DNA of 64,000 bases from Hyphomicrobiales bacterium (GTDB lineage: Bacteria > Pseudomonadota > Alphaproteobacteria > Parvibaculales > Parvibaculaceae): NCBI GenBank assembly GCA_016124805.1, contig WGND01000020.1, positions 1 through 64,000 on the forward strand, given 5' to 3'. Made by a program: the position numbers and the translations under genes. This document shows, piece by piece, positions 51,750-60,600 of the stretch. Numbering within the stretch: position 1 is the first letter of the stretch; the number at the start of each line of letters is the position of its first letter. The notes beneath the pieces were generated by a model. The model was not told the DNA's origin. It made no database searches and was given only the letters and a program-made list of their open reading frames with translations.

Positions 51750-52727
51750 TCAGGATGGCGAATGGGTGTTGGCATTGGCCGCGGCGCGCGAGACGCCCGG
51801 GGCCGAGATGCTGACGGTATTGGGCCCGGTGACAACACCCTGAATGGTGCGGTTCGAGGTGGTGTTGAGGACGGATACCATGTCGCCGATGGCACCGCTT
51901 TCGAGCGCGCGACCATGGGCTGTGAGGCTGAGGGCGCCAGTCTGGTAAAGCACATCGACCTGCGTGCCTTTTTCCACCACGACGGGGGGCTGCATGTCGT
52001 TGATACGGACAGGCTCACCCTGACGGACGGGACGGCGGGGCGACATGCCCAGCAGCTTGTCCTGCGAGGTGATCATGTTGAGGCTGACGCGGTTGGTCGG
52101 CAGCTTGACCCATTCAATGTCATCAGCGTGGACCACTTCGCCGGGCTGCATGTCGCGCTGAAGGACGGGCACCTGGGCGACCGGATAGGCGCGGCCCGAG
52201 AGGCGGCGCAGCGGGCTCAGCATGTCGTTGGCAGGGGCGCGCAGCAGGGCATCGAACTGCGCAGTGCGCGGATTGAAGGCGATCTGCTCGATGGAGACGG
52301 TCTGCGGTTCGCCTTCGGCGACCTGGACACCGGAGGCGCCATTTGAAAAATCGATCTGCAGGTCATCGGCATCGGCCAGACCGGGATTGCGCGACGTGAT
52401 GGCCCGGGCAATGGCCTCGGAGACATCGGCATCGGGCACGCTGATGCCGCTGCGGGCGACAACCACATGGGTGAGATTGCTGGTGTTGCGCCATTCAACG
52501 CCGCTGCGACGCGCGGCCATGGAAATGCGCGAGACGGAAATCTCGTCACGCATGCCGGGTGCGGGTGCGTCGGCGACGATGACGTTGCTTGCATCGCCGG
52601 CTTCGTCGAAGAGATCGCCGAGTGTGACATAGGCGCCTGCGACTGTGGCGGCGGGGCGCAGCTCGGCGGCGGTGGCCGCAGCTGTGGTGGCGATCAGAGC
52701 CATAGCAAGAAGGATTATGCGGAACAT
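51750..52727 (-). CDS. flgA: Flagellar P-ring assembly chaperone FlgA
   Basis: The 325-residue precursor has a signal peptide (MFRIILLAMALIATTAAATAA), an N-terminal region with VTLGDLFDEAGDASNVIVADAPAPG and the SAF domain near the C terminus (VPVLQRDMQPGEVVHADDIEWVKLP, about residues 195-219), followed by GMSPRRPVRQGEPVRINDMQPPVVVEKG. It is longer than enteric FlgA (about 219 residues) because of the N-terminal part, as is usual in alphaproteobacteria. It escorts FlgI in the periplasm. AAGGG precedes two nearby ATGs; 52727 has the better spacing. Confidence 0.92.
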   Translation of the reverse strand: MFRIILLAMALIATTAAATAAELRPAATVAGAYVTLGDLFDEAGDASNVIVADAPAPGMRDEISVSRISMAARRSGVEWRNTSNLTHVVVARSGISVPDADVSEAIARAITSRNPGLADADDLQIDFSNGASGVQVAEGEPQTVSIEQIAFNPRTAQFDALLRAPANDMLSPLRRLSGRAYPVAQVPVLQRDMQPGEVVHADDIEWVKLPTNRVSLNMITSQDKLLGMSPRRPVRQGEPVRINDMQPPVVVEKGTQVDVLYQTGALSLTAHGRALESGAIGDMVSVLNTTSNRTIQGVVTGPNTVSISAPGVSRAAANANTHSPS

Positions 52728-52739
52728 CAGCATCAGCCC

Positions 52740-53525
52740 TTATTTCATGTTGTTGGTGGCGGACATCATTTCGTCAGCGGCGGTAATGATCTTGGCGTTC
52801 ATTTCATAGGCGCGCTGGGCGGAGATGAGTGTCGTGATTTCGGCCACGGAATTGACATTGGATGTTTCCAGAAAGCCCTGCTGGACGGAGCCGAAGCCTT
52901 CCGAACCCGGCGTGCCGGTGATGGCGGGACCGCTGGCTGTTGTTTCCATGAAGAGGTTGTTGCCCTGCGGATCAAGACCGGCGTCATTCTGGAAGCTGGC
53001 AAGTTCAAGCTGGCCGACAACCTGCGTGTCGGTTTGACCGGCAAGCTTGACCTGCACCTGGCCATCATTGCTGATGGTGACATCGGTGGCATTGGACGGG
53101 ATGGTGATGCCGGGCGATACCGTGTAGCCATCGGAATTGACGATGAGACCATCGGGGCTGAGCTGAAAGGAGCCCGCGCGCGTATAGGCTTCTTCGCCGC
53201 TCGGCAGCTGGACCGTGAAATAGCCCGCGCCCTGAATGGCGACATCAAGCGGGCTGTCGGTGACCGTGAGGCCGCCCTGTGTCATAACGCGATAGATGGA
53301 GCCTGTCTTGACGCCGAGGCCGACCTGAATGCCTGCCGGAACAATGGTGCCGGCATCCGACGAGTTGGTGCCGACGCGGCGCATGTTCTGGTAGAGCAGG
53401 TCCTGAAACTCCGCGCGCTGAGCCTTGTAGCCGGTCGTGCTCATATTGGCGATGTTGTTGGAGATCACCTCGACATTGAGCTGCTGGGCCATCATGCCTG
53501 TGGCGGCGATGCTGAGCGCTTGCAT
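52740..53525 (-). CDS. flgG: Flagellar distal rod protein FlgG
   Basis: The 261-residue protein has the usual rod-protein length and signatures: ALSIAATGMMAQQLNVEVISNNIANMSTTGYKAQRAEFQDLLYQ at the start, VAIQGAGYFTVQLPSGEEAYTRAGSFQLSPDGLIV, and a C-terminal VNSVAEITTLISAQRAYEMNAKIITAADEMM. It forms the distal rod through the P and L rings. Confidence 0.96.
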   Translation of the reverse strand: MQALSIAATGMMAQQLNVEVISNNIANMSTTGYKAQRAEFQDLLYQNMRRVGTNSSDAGTIVPAGIQVGLGVKTGSIYRVMTQGGLTVTDSPLDVAIQGAGYFTVQLPSGEEAYTRAGSFQLSPDGLIVNSDGYTVSPGITIPSNATDVTISNDGQVQVKLAGQTDTQVVGQLELASFQNDAGLDPQGNNLFMETTASGPAITGTPGSEGFGSVQQGFLETSNVNSVAEITTLISAQRAYEMNAKIITAADEMMSATNNMK

Positions 53526-53555
53526 GTTTTATTCCTTCTCTCTTCCGTATCGGCC

Positions 53556-54287
53556 TTAGGCGGCCTGTCCGAGTGTGCTGATGGCGCGGGCGCGCATATC
53601 GTCTGCTGTTTCGATGAGCTTCCGGGCGCGTTCATAGGAGCGCTGGACCTCGATCATGTTGGTCATTTCCAGGATGGGCTTCACATTGGAACCTTCGACC
53701 GCGCCCTGAATGAGGCGCACACCTGTGGCTGGAATTTCGGCCTGAGTCGTCGACATCATGGACTGGCCCTCATTTTTCATGGCCTGCATGTTGTCGAAGC
53801 TGACGACGGCGAGCTTGCCGCGTGTGCCTGCGCTGGTGGTGATGGTGCCGTCGCGGGCAATGGTGATGCTCTTCTCATCCGTGGCAAAGGTGATGGGGCT
53901 GCCGGCATCGCTCAGGATGGGGTCGCCATTGGAATTGACGAGCTGGCCCTGATCATCAAGCTGCATGTGGCCATTGCGCGTATATTGCGTGCCACCGGGT
54001 GTCTGCACCTTGAAAAAACCCTGGCCGGTGATGGCGATGTCGAGCGGGTTGCCGGTTGTTTCCAGCGAGCCGTCGGACATGTCGCGGGTCTGGCCATAGT
54101 CCTGCACGAAGGAGAGCGTCTTGTCCGGGCTCTGCTCGGTTGCGTTTTTCATTACATACTCTTCAAAGAGCATATTTTCCGCCTTGTAGCTGGGCGTGTT
54201 CATGTTGGCGATGTTGTTGGCGATGGTCGACATCTGGCGCGACATGACCATCTGCCGTGACAATCCGATGAGAAGTGCATTTTCCAT
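53556..54287 (-). CDS. flgF: Flagellar rod protein FlgF
   Basis: The 243-residue protein has SRQMVMSRQMSTIANNIANMNTPSYKAENMLFEEYV at the start, LDIAITGQGFFKVQTPGGTQYTRNGHMQLDDQGQLV, and a C-terminal MTNMIEVQRSYERARKLIETADDM. It is a proximal rod component. It heads the operon; a sigma-54 promoter lies 69 bp upstream of its ATG. Confidence 0.95.
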   Translation of the reverse strand: MENALLIGLSRQMVMSRQMSTIANNIANMNTPSYKAENMLFEEYVMKNATEQSPDKTLSFVQDYGQTRDMSDGSLETTGNPLDIAITGQGFFKVQTPGGTQYTRNGHMQLDDQGQLVNSNGDPILSDAGSPITFATDEKSITIARDGTITTSAGTRGKLAVVSFDNMQAMKNEGQSMMSTTQAEIPATGVRLIQGAVEGSNVKPILEMTNMIEVQRSYERARKLIETADDMRARAISTLGQAA

Positions 54288-54355
54288 GTCGGTACCGCTT
54301 GCCTGAACTTTTACGTGCTGACCCCGGAGGGCCTGTTTCGCTCGGGATCAGTGTT

Positions 54356-54370
54356 GCAGGGGCTGTGCCA
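54356..54370 (-). promoter_or_regulatory. Sigma-54 promoter of the flgF operon
   Basis: On the minus strand TGGCACA-GCCC-CTGC matches the consensus at nine of eleven fixed positions, with GG and GC intact. The whole interval 54288-54599 has no gene; it holds this promoter, an AT-rich stretch and the ftr-like site 77 bp upstream. Confidence 0.75.
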
Positions 54371-54446
54371 ACTTTATTTTTAAACAAAAACAATGACTTA
54401 GTGTTTTTGGCGGTGGCGCGGAAGGGGGATTCCAGCAAGCCTTGCC

Positions 54447-54460
54447 CGGCAATAAATGCC
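54447..54460. promoter_or_regulatory. ftr-like element between flgF and fliL
   Basis: CGGCAATAAATGCC is the same motif as at the other flagellar sites, 77 bp from the flgF -24 element and about 140 bp before fliL. Confidence 0.6.
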
Positions 54461-54599
54461 CATCACAGGCGCCAATCACAACGCTTCGTTAACCAAAGTG
54501 AGCGAGCATTGGCCTCATGTCCGGTGAAGACCGGCAAATCCCGGATGGGCATCCGGACTTTGAATGGTGGGCAATCTCATGGCGGCAATGGAAGCTGAT

Positions 54600-55079
54600 A
54601 TGTCTGATGAAGCGGGTGCGGAAGCGCCGGCCAAGAAGAAACTGTCAGGCAAGGTTCTCGTTCTCTATATCGCGTTGCCGCTTCTGCTGCTGATTGGTGG
54701 CGGGGCGGGCGCCTATTTTTCCGGCCTGCTGGGGGGCGGCGAACATGAGGCTGACCATGAGCCCGTGGTTGCCGCGGCACCGGTTTTCTACGATCTGCCC
54801 GATTTTCTCGTCAATCTCAGCGGACCGCCGCCCCAGCATTATCTGAAGATGCGCGTCACGCTGCAGATCGCCGATCCCGAAATCGCCAAGACCCTTGATG
54901 CGCAGATGCCGCGCGTCCTCGACAGTTTCCAGACCTTTCTGCGCGAGATGCGCCCCGAAGACCTGCAAGGCTCGGAAGGCATGTTGCGGCTGAAGGAAGA
55001 GTTGCTGCGCCGGATCAATCTGGTTCTTGATCCGACCGTTGTCAGCGACGTGTTGTTCAAAGAAATCATCGTTCAGTAA
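54600..55079 (+). CDS. fliL: Flagellar basal-body-associated protein FliL
   Basis: The 159-residue protein has a short charged N terminus, one membrane helix (VLVLYIALPLLLLIGGGAGAYF, about residues 18-39) and the periplasmic stomatin-like FliL domain (FYDLPDFLVNLSG...YLKMRVTLQIADPEIAKTLDAQMPRVLDSFQTFL). It surrounds the stator and supports motor torque. GGAAG 5 bp upstream favours ATG 54600; 54579 is possible. It is followed by fliM after 32 bp. Confidence 0.92.
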   Translation: MSDEAGAEAPAKKKLSGKVLVLYIALPLLLLIGGGAGAYFSGLLGGGEHEADHEPVVAAAPVFYDLPDFLVNLSGPPPQHYLKMRVTLQIADPEIAKTLDAQMPRVLDSFQTFLREMRPEDLQGSEGMLRLKEELLRRINLVLDPTVVSDVLFKEIIVQ

Positions 55080-55111
55080 TCGCGTTAGACGCAGACTCAG
55101 GCAAAACATCC

Positions 55112-56215
55112 ATGGCCGATACCATCGAAAAAGAGCCTAATCTCGACAATCTTGCGGCTGCCCTTGAGGCGGAGCCGGCGCCGAATGCTGCCGAAGAGCC
55201 CGCAGCTGAGCCCTCTGATCGCGTTCTCAACCAGGACGAGATCGACAGCCTGCTGGGCTTTGAGCTGGAAAATGAAGCGGATGAAGCGCGCTCCGGGATC
55301 GGCGCCATCGTCAATTCGGCGCTTGTTTCCTATGAACGCCTGCCGATGCTGGAAATCGTTTTTGACAGGCTCGTCCGCCTGATGACGATTTCGCTGCGTA
55401 ATTTCACCTCCGACAATGTCGAAGTGTCGCTCGACAATGTGTCGTCGATCCGCTTTGGCGATTATCTCAATTCCATTCCGCTGCCTGCCATTCTGGCCGT
55501 GTTCCGCGCCAAGCAGTGGGACAATTTCGGCATGTTCACCGTCGACTCCAATCTGATCTATTCGATTGTCGATGTGCTTCTGGGGGGACGCCGGGGGACG
55601 GCGGCAATGCGTATTGAAGGCCGTCCTTACACGACCATCGAGCTGAATCTGGTCCAACGCATGATCGAGGTCGTGCTGCAGGATGTGCAGGCCGCCTTTG
55701 AACCGCTGTCACCTGTGACGCTTGAACTTGACCGGATGGAAACCAATCCGCGCTTTGCCGCGATTGCCCGTCCGGCAAATGCCGCCATTCTGGTGAAGCT
55801 GCGCGTCGATATGGATGATCGCGGGGGGCGCATCGAAATGCTGTTGCCCTATGCGACGCTTGAACCGATCCGCGAATTGCTGCTGCAGATGTTCATGGGC
55901 GAAAAATTCGGCCGTGACTCGATCTGGGAAGGCCATCTGGCGACCGAATTGTGGGCGACGAAGGTGCCGCTGGAAGCCGTGCTCGACGAGCAGCAGATGA
56001 AGCTGCGCGAGGTGATGGAATTCAAGGTGGGGCAGACATTGATGCTCAACAATACACCGGACGGCACGATTGACATGCGCTGCGGTGGCGTGGCGCTGGG
56101 CAAGGGGCGCATGGGCCGTGTTGGCAATAATGTGGCCGTGCGTGTGGAAAAAGGTATTCGCAGGTCGCAGGGCGCCGAAATTCTGGCTGGCCCCGCTGGT
56201 GGAGAGAGTAAATGA
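55112..56215 (+). CDS. fliM: Flagellar motor switch protein FliM
   Basis: The 367-residue protein has the CheY-binding N-terminal motif LNQDEIDSLLGFE (about residues 46-58), the middle CheC-like domain (SIRFGDYLNSIPLPAILAVFRAKQW...IYSIVDVLLGGRRG) and a C-terminal SpoA domain (FKVGQTLMLNNTPDGTIDMRCGGVALGKGRMG). It forms the switch ring that reverses or stops rotation. Its acidic N-terminal extension before the CheY motif (about 45 residues) is longer than usual. Its stop overlaps the next start by 4 bp. Confidence 0.95.
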   Translation: MADTIEKEPNLDNLAAALEAEPAPNAAEEPAAEPSDRVLNQDEIDSLLGFELENEADEARSGIGAIVNSALVSYERLPMLEIVFDRLVRLMTISLRNFTSDNVEVSLDNVSSIRFGDYLNSIPLPAILAVFRAKQWDNFGMFTVDSNLIYSIVDVLLGGRRGTAAMRIEGRPYTTIELNLVQRMIEVVLQDVQAAFEPLSPVTLELDRMETNPRFAAIARPANAAILVKLRVDMDDRGGRIEMLLPYATLEPIRELLLQMFMGEKFGRDSIWEGHLATELWATKVPLEAVLDEQQMKLREVMEFKVGQTLMLNNTPDGTIDMRCGGVALGKGRMGRVGNNVAVRVEKGIRRSQGAEILAGPAGGESK

Positions 56216-56703
56216 GCATGATCCCGGAACTGCCTTTTGACGTGATGCTGGAAGCCATTGTCTGCGTGTTGCTGCTGGCAACGATTGGCTATTGCGCGGT
56301 GATTGACCGCCGTCTGCGTGCGATGCGTGCGGGGCAGGATGGTCTGCGCGTGCTGGTGCATGATCTCAACACGGCAACGGAGCGCGCCGCCACGGCCATC
56401 CATCGCCTGAAGGAAACAAATGACGTGACCGGTCGCGAACTGGGTGAGCGCGTGGCCCGTGCCCGCGCCCTGGCCGATGAACTGGGCATGATGGTGGAGT
56501 CGGGCAATGGCATCGCCGACCGTCTCGCCAGTATCGATATGCGACGCGTGGCCCGCACGGCAGCGTCACAACAGCCACAGCCGCAGCCCGTCGCCGGACC
56601 CCGTCAGGCGCCGGCACAGGCCTCGCGACCCGCTGCCGCCCCGCAGACGCGCGGTGGCCTCGACATGCATCCGCTTCTTGATGCGCTCAAGCGCGCCCGT
56701 TAA
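56212..56703 (+). CDS. DUF6468 flagellar-operon membrane protein
   Basis: The 163-residue protein has one N-terminal membrane helix (LEAIVCVLLLATIGYCAVI), a cytoplasmic coiled-coil segment (LRAMRAGQDGLRVLVHDLNTATERAATAIHRLKE) and a Pro/Gln/Ala-rich linker ending in a conserved short helix (GGLDMHPLLDALKRAR). This matches DUF6468, seen between fliM and MotE-like genes in alphaproteobacteria. Function unknown, presumably motor-associated. It overlaps fliM by 4 bp. Confidence 0.8.
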   Translation: MSMIPELPFDVMLEAIVCVLLLATIGYCAVIDRRLRAMRAGQDGLRVLVHDLNTATERAATAIHRLKETNDVTGRELGERVARARALADELGMMVESGNGIADRLASIDMRRVARTAASQQPQPQPVAGPRQAPAQASRPAAAPQTRGGLDMHPLLDALKRAR

Positions 56704-56720
56704 GCCAGACAGGACCGACC

Positions 56721-57479
56721 ATGCTCGACCGCATCCGTCTTTTGCCCACACTGATCCTCTGCGCGGCGGCACTGTTCGCCATCAAGGTCGTGCATCTGGG
56801 CGCGGATCTGGTGAGCCCTGCCATGGCGCAATCGGCGGCACCATCGCCAGCCGCGGATAAAAAGAAAGATGATGCCCCCGCTCATGAAGGCACAAAGGCT
56901 GCCGGGGCGGGCGCGTCGCATGAGGCTGCCGCGCTGCCGCCACAGGAAGCCCCGCAGGAAGCCCCGCAGGAAGCCAAGCCGATGATGAGCCCTTCGGAGA
57001 TTGCCGTTCTGCAGCGTCTCTCCGGTCGGCGCGAGGAGCTGGAGCAGCGCGCCAAGGAACTTGATATGCGCGAGCAGCTTCTTTCCGCTGCTGAAAAGCG
57101 CGTGGAAGACCGCATTGCCGAACTCAAGCTGCTGGAGAAGAAGGTCAATGGCGACATTGGCGCGACCGACCAGAAGAATGAAGAGCGGCTGGCCGCCGTC
57201 GTGAAGATGTATGAAACCATGAAGCCCAAGGATGCAGCGCGCATTTTCGAGCGCCTCGATATGGGCGTGCTGATTGATGTCTCCAAGCGCATGGAGCCGC
57301 GCAAAATGTCGGCTGTGCTGGCGGTGATGGACCCCGTGGCAGCCCAGGAACTGACGGTGGAACTGGCAACGGGTGCACCGATGGGGCCTGTCCAGCGTGT
57401 GCCGGACGCCAAGACGGCGCCGCGCGCCAGTGCCGAAATGCCGGCGGGATCGCCCGCGACAGCTGCCAATCCCAGCTGA
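56721..57479 (+). CDS. MotE-like flagellar protein (MgtE_N-type domain)
   Basis: The 252-residue protein has an N-terminal membrane anchor or signal (LLPTLILCAAALFAIKVVHLGADLV) and a Pro/Ala-rich linker containing a 12-bp tandem repeat. A coiled coil follows (RREELEQRAKELDMREQLLSAAEKRVEDRIAELKLLEKKV), then an MgtE-N-like helical domain (YETMKPKDAARIFERLDMGVLIDVSKRMEPRKMSAVLAVMDP, about residues 166-207). MotE in Rhizobium is a periplasmic chaperone for the motor protein MotC, and similar proteins occur in many alphaproteobacterial flagellar operons. The exact role here is inferred from that family. Confidence 0.82.
   Translation: MLDRIRLLPTLILCAAALFAIKVVHLGADLVSPAMAQSAAPSPAADKKKDDAPAHEGTKAAGAGASHEAAALPPQEAPQEAPQEAKPMMSPSEIAVLQRLSGRREELEQRAKELDMREQLLSAAEKRVEDRIAELKLLEKKVNGDIGATDQKNEERLAAVVKMYETMKPKDAARIFERLDMGVLIDVSKRMEPRKMSAVLAVMDPVAAQELTVELATGAPMGPVQRVPDAKTAPRASAEMPAGSPATAANPS
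56945..56975 (+). repeat. 12-bp in-frame tandem repeat
   Basis: The unit GGAAGCCCCGCA occurs 2.6 times inside the MotE-like gene and encodes QEAP repeats in the linker. Unit-number changes would alter linker length without shifting the frame. Confidence 0.8.
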
Positions 57480-57497
57480 CACGAGAATTTCAAAGCC

Positions 57498-57512
57498 TTA
57501 AGCGCCACTTAA
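57498..57512. promoter_or_regulatory. CtrA-type box upstream of the large AMIN/TPR gene
   Basis: TTAA-GCGCCAC-TTAAC matches the CtrA consensus fully, including the terminal C. It lies 117 bp before the chosen start of the downstream gene. Confidence 0.55.
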
Positions 57513-57628
57513 CCGGCGATCTTTATGCTGATTGGGCGGGCGTTTAGGCGTGTGCGCAGGGGCCAAATCACGTCATGGTGTGATGTGGCAGGACTATTGA
57601 TTCGTAACGGTTTTTGAAGGCACGCCAC

Positions 57629-60600
57629 GTGGGCAAGATGGGCGCTGGAAAATCAGGCATTTGGGGCCGGGGCGGGCTGCTGCTCGCGCTTGGCCTGATG
57701 CTGTTCTTCGCCATCATGCCCGCCGCCGAGGCCGCCACCAAACTTCAGGCCAGCTATACCGAGGAAGATGGCTATGGCCGTCTGGTCTTCAACTGGCCCG
57801 GTCAGATGCCCGGCTACAAGGCTGATCTGATGGCCGGCGTGCTGGTGCTCCATTTCGATGAGCCCTTCACGCTCGACCTTGATGACCTGATGCGTCGCAT
57901 GCCGCGCTATGTGGCGCTGGCCCGTCAGGATGCCGATCTCAAGACATTGCGCGTGGCGCTGAAGGCCGAATTTACCGAGCGCACGCAAATGGCCGAGGGC
58001 AAGCTCTATCTCGACCTGCTGCCGGAAACATGGAAAGGCGCGCCACCGCCGCTGCCCGCCGATGTGCTGGCGCGCATGGCAGCCGCGGAAGAACTCAAGA
58101 AGGAAGCCGCCCTGGAAGCCGCCCAGGCCAAGGAAGCCGGTGTTGTGGTGCCGGTTGCCGAGGTGCCCAAGCTGAAGGTGCGTGTGGGGCGGCATGAGGG
58201 CTTTACGCGCATCGTCTTCGACTGGAACCAGCCGGTGCTATATGCGCTGGTGCAGAAGGGCAATCAGGCCACGCTGACATTTGACCGCGATGCCAAGGTT
58301 GATCTGGCGCCGCTGCGTGTGGATGCGCCGCCCTATCTCGATACCATCAAATCCATGAATGAGGACGGCCATCTGGCTGTTGTGCTGACGCTGAAGAAAG
58401 ATGTTCAGATTGCCGATTTCCGTGAGGATCTGGGCATTGTTCTGGATTTGAAGCCGAGCTCGCCCGCCGGACCTGTGGTGCAGGAGCAGACGCCGGCGCA
58501 GGAACGCGATGATCGCATGGCCGCAGCAAAGACCGATGCCGACAATGAGGCGGTGGCGGAGAAGACATCGGCGCCGGCCAATATCGTACCGGATGTGCAT
58601 GAGGCAGAGGGCCATGGTGAGGCCGACACGCATGAGGTGGCGGCTGCCGAGTCGGACGCCACCGGGCCGGCGCCAGAGGCCGAACGCAAGCCGATCCGCG
58701 ACCATGTTGTGGTGACGAGCGACATTGCCAGTGATCACGCCGATATTATTTTTGACTGGGAGACGCCTGTGGGCGCGGCGGTCTTCGTGCGCGGCAATGC
58801 CCTGTGGATGGTCTTTGACGAGAAGATGCCGCTGGATACGACGGCGCTGGCAATTGATTTCACGCGCCAGTTCGGCACGCCCCGCATTGTCGATCTGGAT
58901 GACGGCGTGGCGATGATTGTGACATTGCGCGAGCTCGCCCTTGTCAGCGTGAGCGAAGAGGGCGACCAGTGGCGCATTTCGACGGGTTCGCAGCTGACCA
59001 ATACAGGCCGCCCCATCACATTGACGCGCAGCTGGCGCGAAACAGGCGAGGGGCTTGTCTCCTTTGACATGCGCGGGGCGCGCAAGGTGATATCGGTCAC
59101 CGATCCCTCCTCACGCGACCGCCTGATGGTGGCAACGGCGCGCGGCCCCGTCCAGTCGCTGCAGACACCGCGCGGCTTTGTCGAATTCCGGGCGCTGCAA
59201 AGCATGCAGGGTCTTGTGATCCAGCCCATTGCCGATGATCTGCTCGTGACGGCGGCCCCGGATGCCGTGCTTGTGTCGCGTGCCATTGGCCTGACCCTGT
59301 CGCTGGATGCACCGCGCTCGGACATGGTGCCGGGTGCGGGCCAGATGGTGGCAACATCCTCGCCTGCCTATATTGATTTTGAAGGCTGGAAGCAGACGCC
59401 GGTGCGTGGCTTCACTGAGGGTCGCAAATATCACATGGCGCGCATTGCCGCGGCGACGATGGAAAATGTCGGCCGGATGCGTCTGGACTATGCCAAATTC
59501 CTGCTTGCTCATCGCATGGGGCCGGAAGCCCTGACCGTGATGAAGGCTGCGCGCGACAGCGAGCCCGGTCTGGAATATGAGCCTCTTTTCCGCTCGATGC
59601 GTGGTGTCGCGGCGGTGCTCTCGGGGCGCTATGCCGAAGCGATCAAAGATCTTTCGGTCAGTGAATTGATGCATGACAGCTATGCGGCGGCCTGGCGTGG
59701 CGTGGCGCGGGTCGGCATGCAGGACTATGGCGAAGCGAAAGTGGATTTCGCGCTGGCGATGCCGGTGCTGGCCAGCGTGTCGCCGGATATTCAGGCCATG
59801 TTCCGTGCCAAGGCGGCTGAGTCCGCCATTGCGCGCAAGGAGCCGGCGCTGGCGCAGTCTTTCCTGTCAAATATTCCGCCGGGGGCGGGCGACGCGCGGA
59901 CGCGGGCGGAGCTGCAGCTTGTGCGGGCGCAGATCACTGAAGCCTCTGGCCATGCGGCGGATGCCGCCCATCTCTATGATGTGGCGATTGCCGAAGGCTA
60001 TCTGCCGGTCACGGCGCGGGCCCGCTTTGGCAAGGCGCAGCTTGCCTATGCCAATGGTGAATTGACCGAAGATGAATATGCCCGCGAACTGCTCCGGCTT
60101 GATCTGGCCTGGCGCGGCGACGGCCTTGAGATTGCGGTGCTGCGCAAGCTGGCCGATCTCCGGCTGAAGGAGAATGATATTGTCGGTGCGCTCAAGGTGA
60201 TGCGGACCGTTTCCAGGAATTTCCCGGATAATGACGAGACGCGCCTGATGTATGGGCGGATGTCTGATCTCTTCGCGGATTTCTTCATCAGCGGCAAGGC
60301 GGAGAAAATGCCCGCCGTGCAGGCGCTGGCCTTCTTCTATGACCTTCAGGACCTGACGCCGATCGGCCAGAAGGGGGACCAGATGATCCGCCAGCTGGCC
60401 GAGCAGCTTGTCGCTGTCGACCTGCTGCCGCAGGCCGAGGAATTGCTGAAATACCAGATTGAAAACCGTCTTCACGGCTCTGTTGCCAAGGCGCAGGTGG
60501 CCGCGCGTCTGGCGAGCATCTATCTGCTCGACCGGCAGGCGGAAAAGGCCCTGGGGATTTTGCGCGATACCAAGCAGGACGGTCTGCCCGATGATCTGGC

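Noticed and set aside
57586-57600. TGGCAGG-ACTA-TTGA, a possible sigma-54 promoter for the large AMIN/TPR gene
   Set aside because: The -24 half is good, but the near-invariant GC at -12 is GA, and it lies only 29 bp before the chosen start with no ftr-like site at the usual distance.
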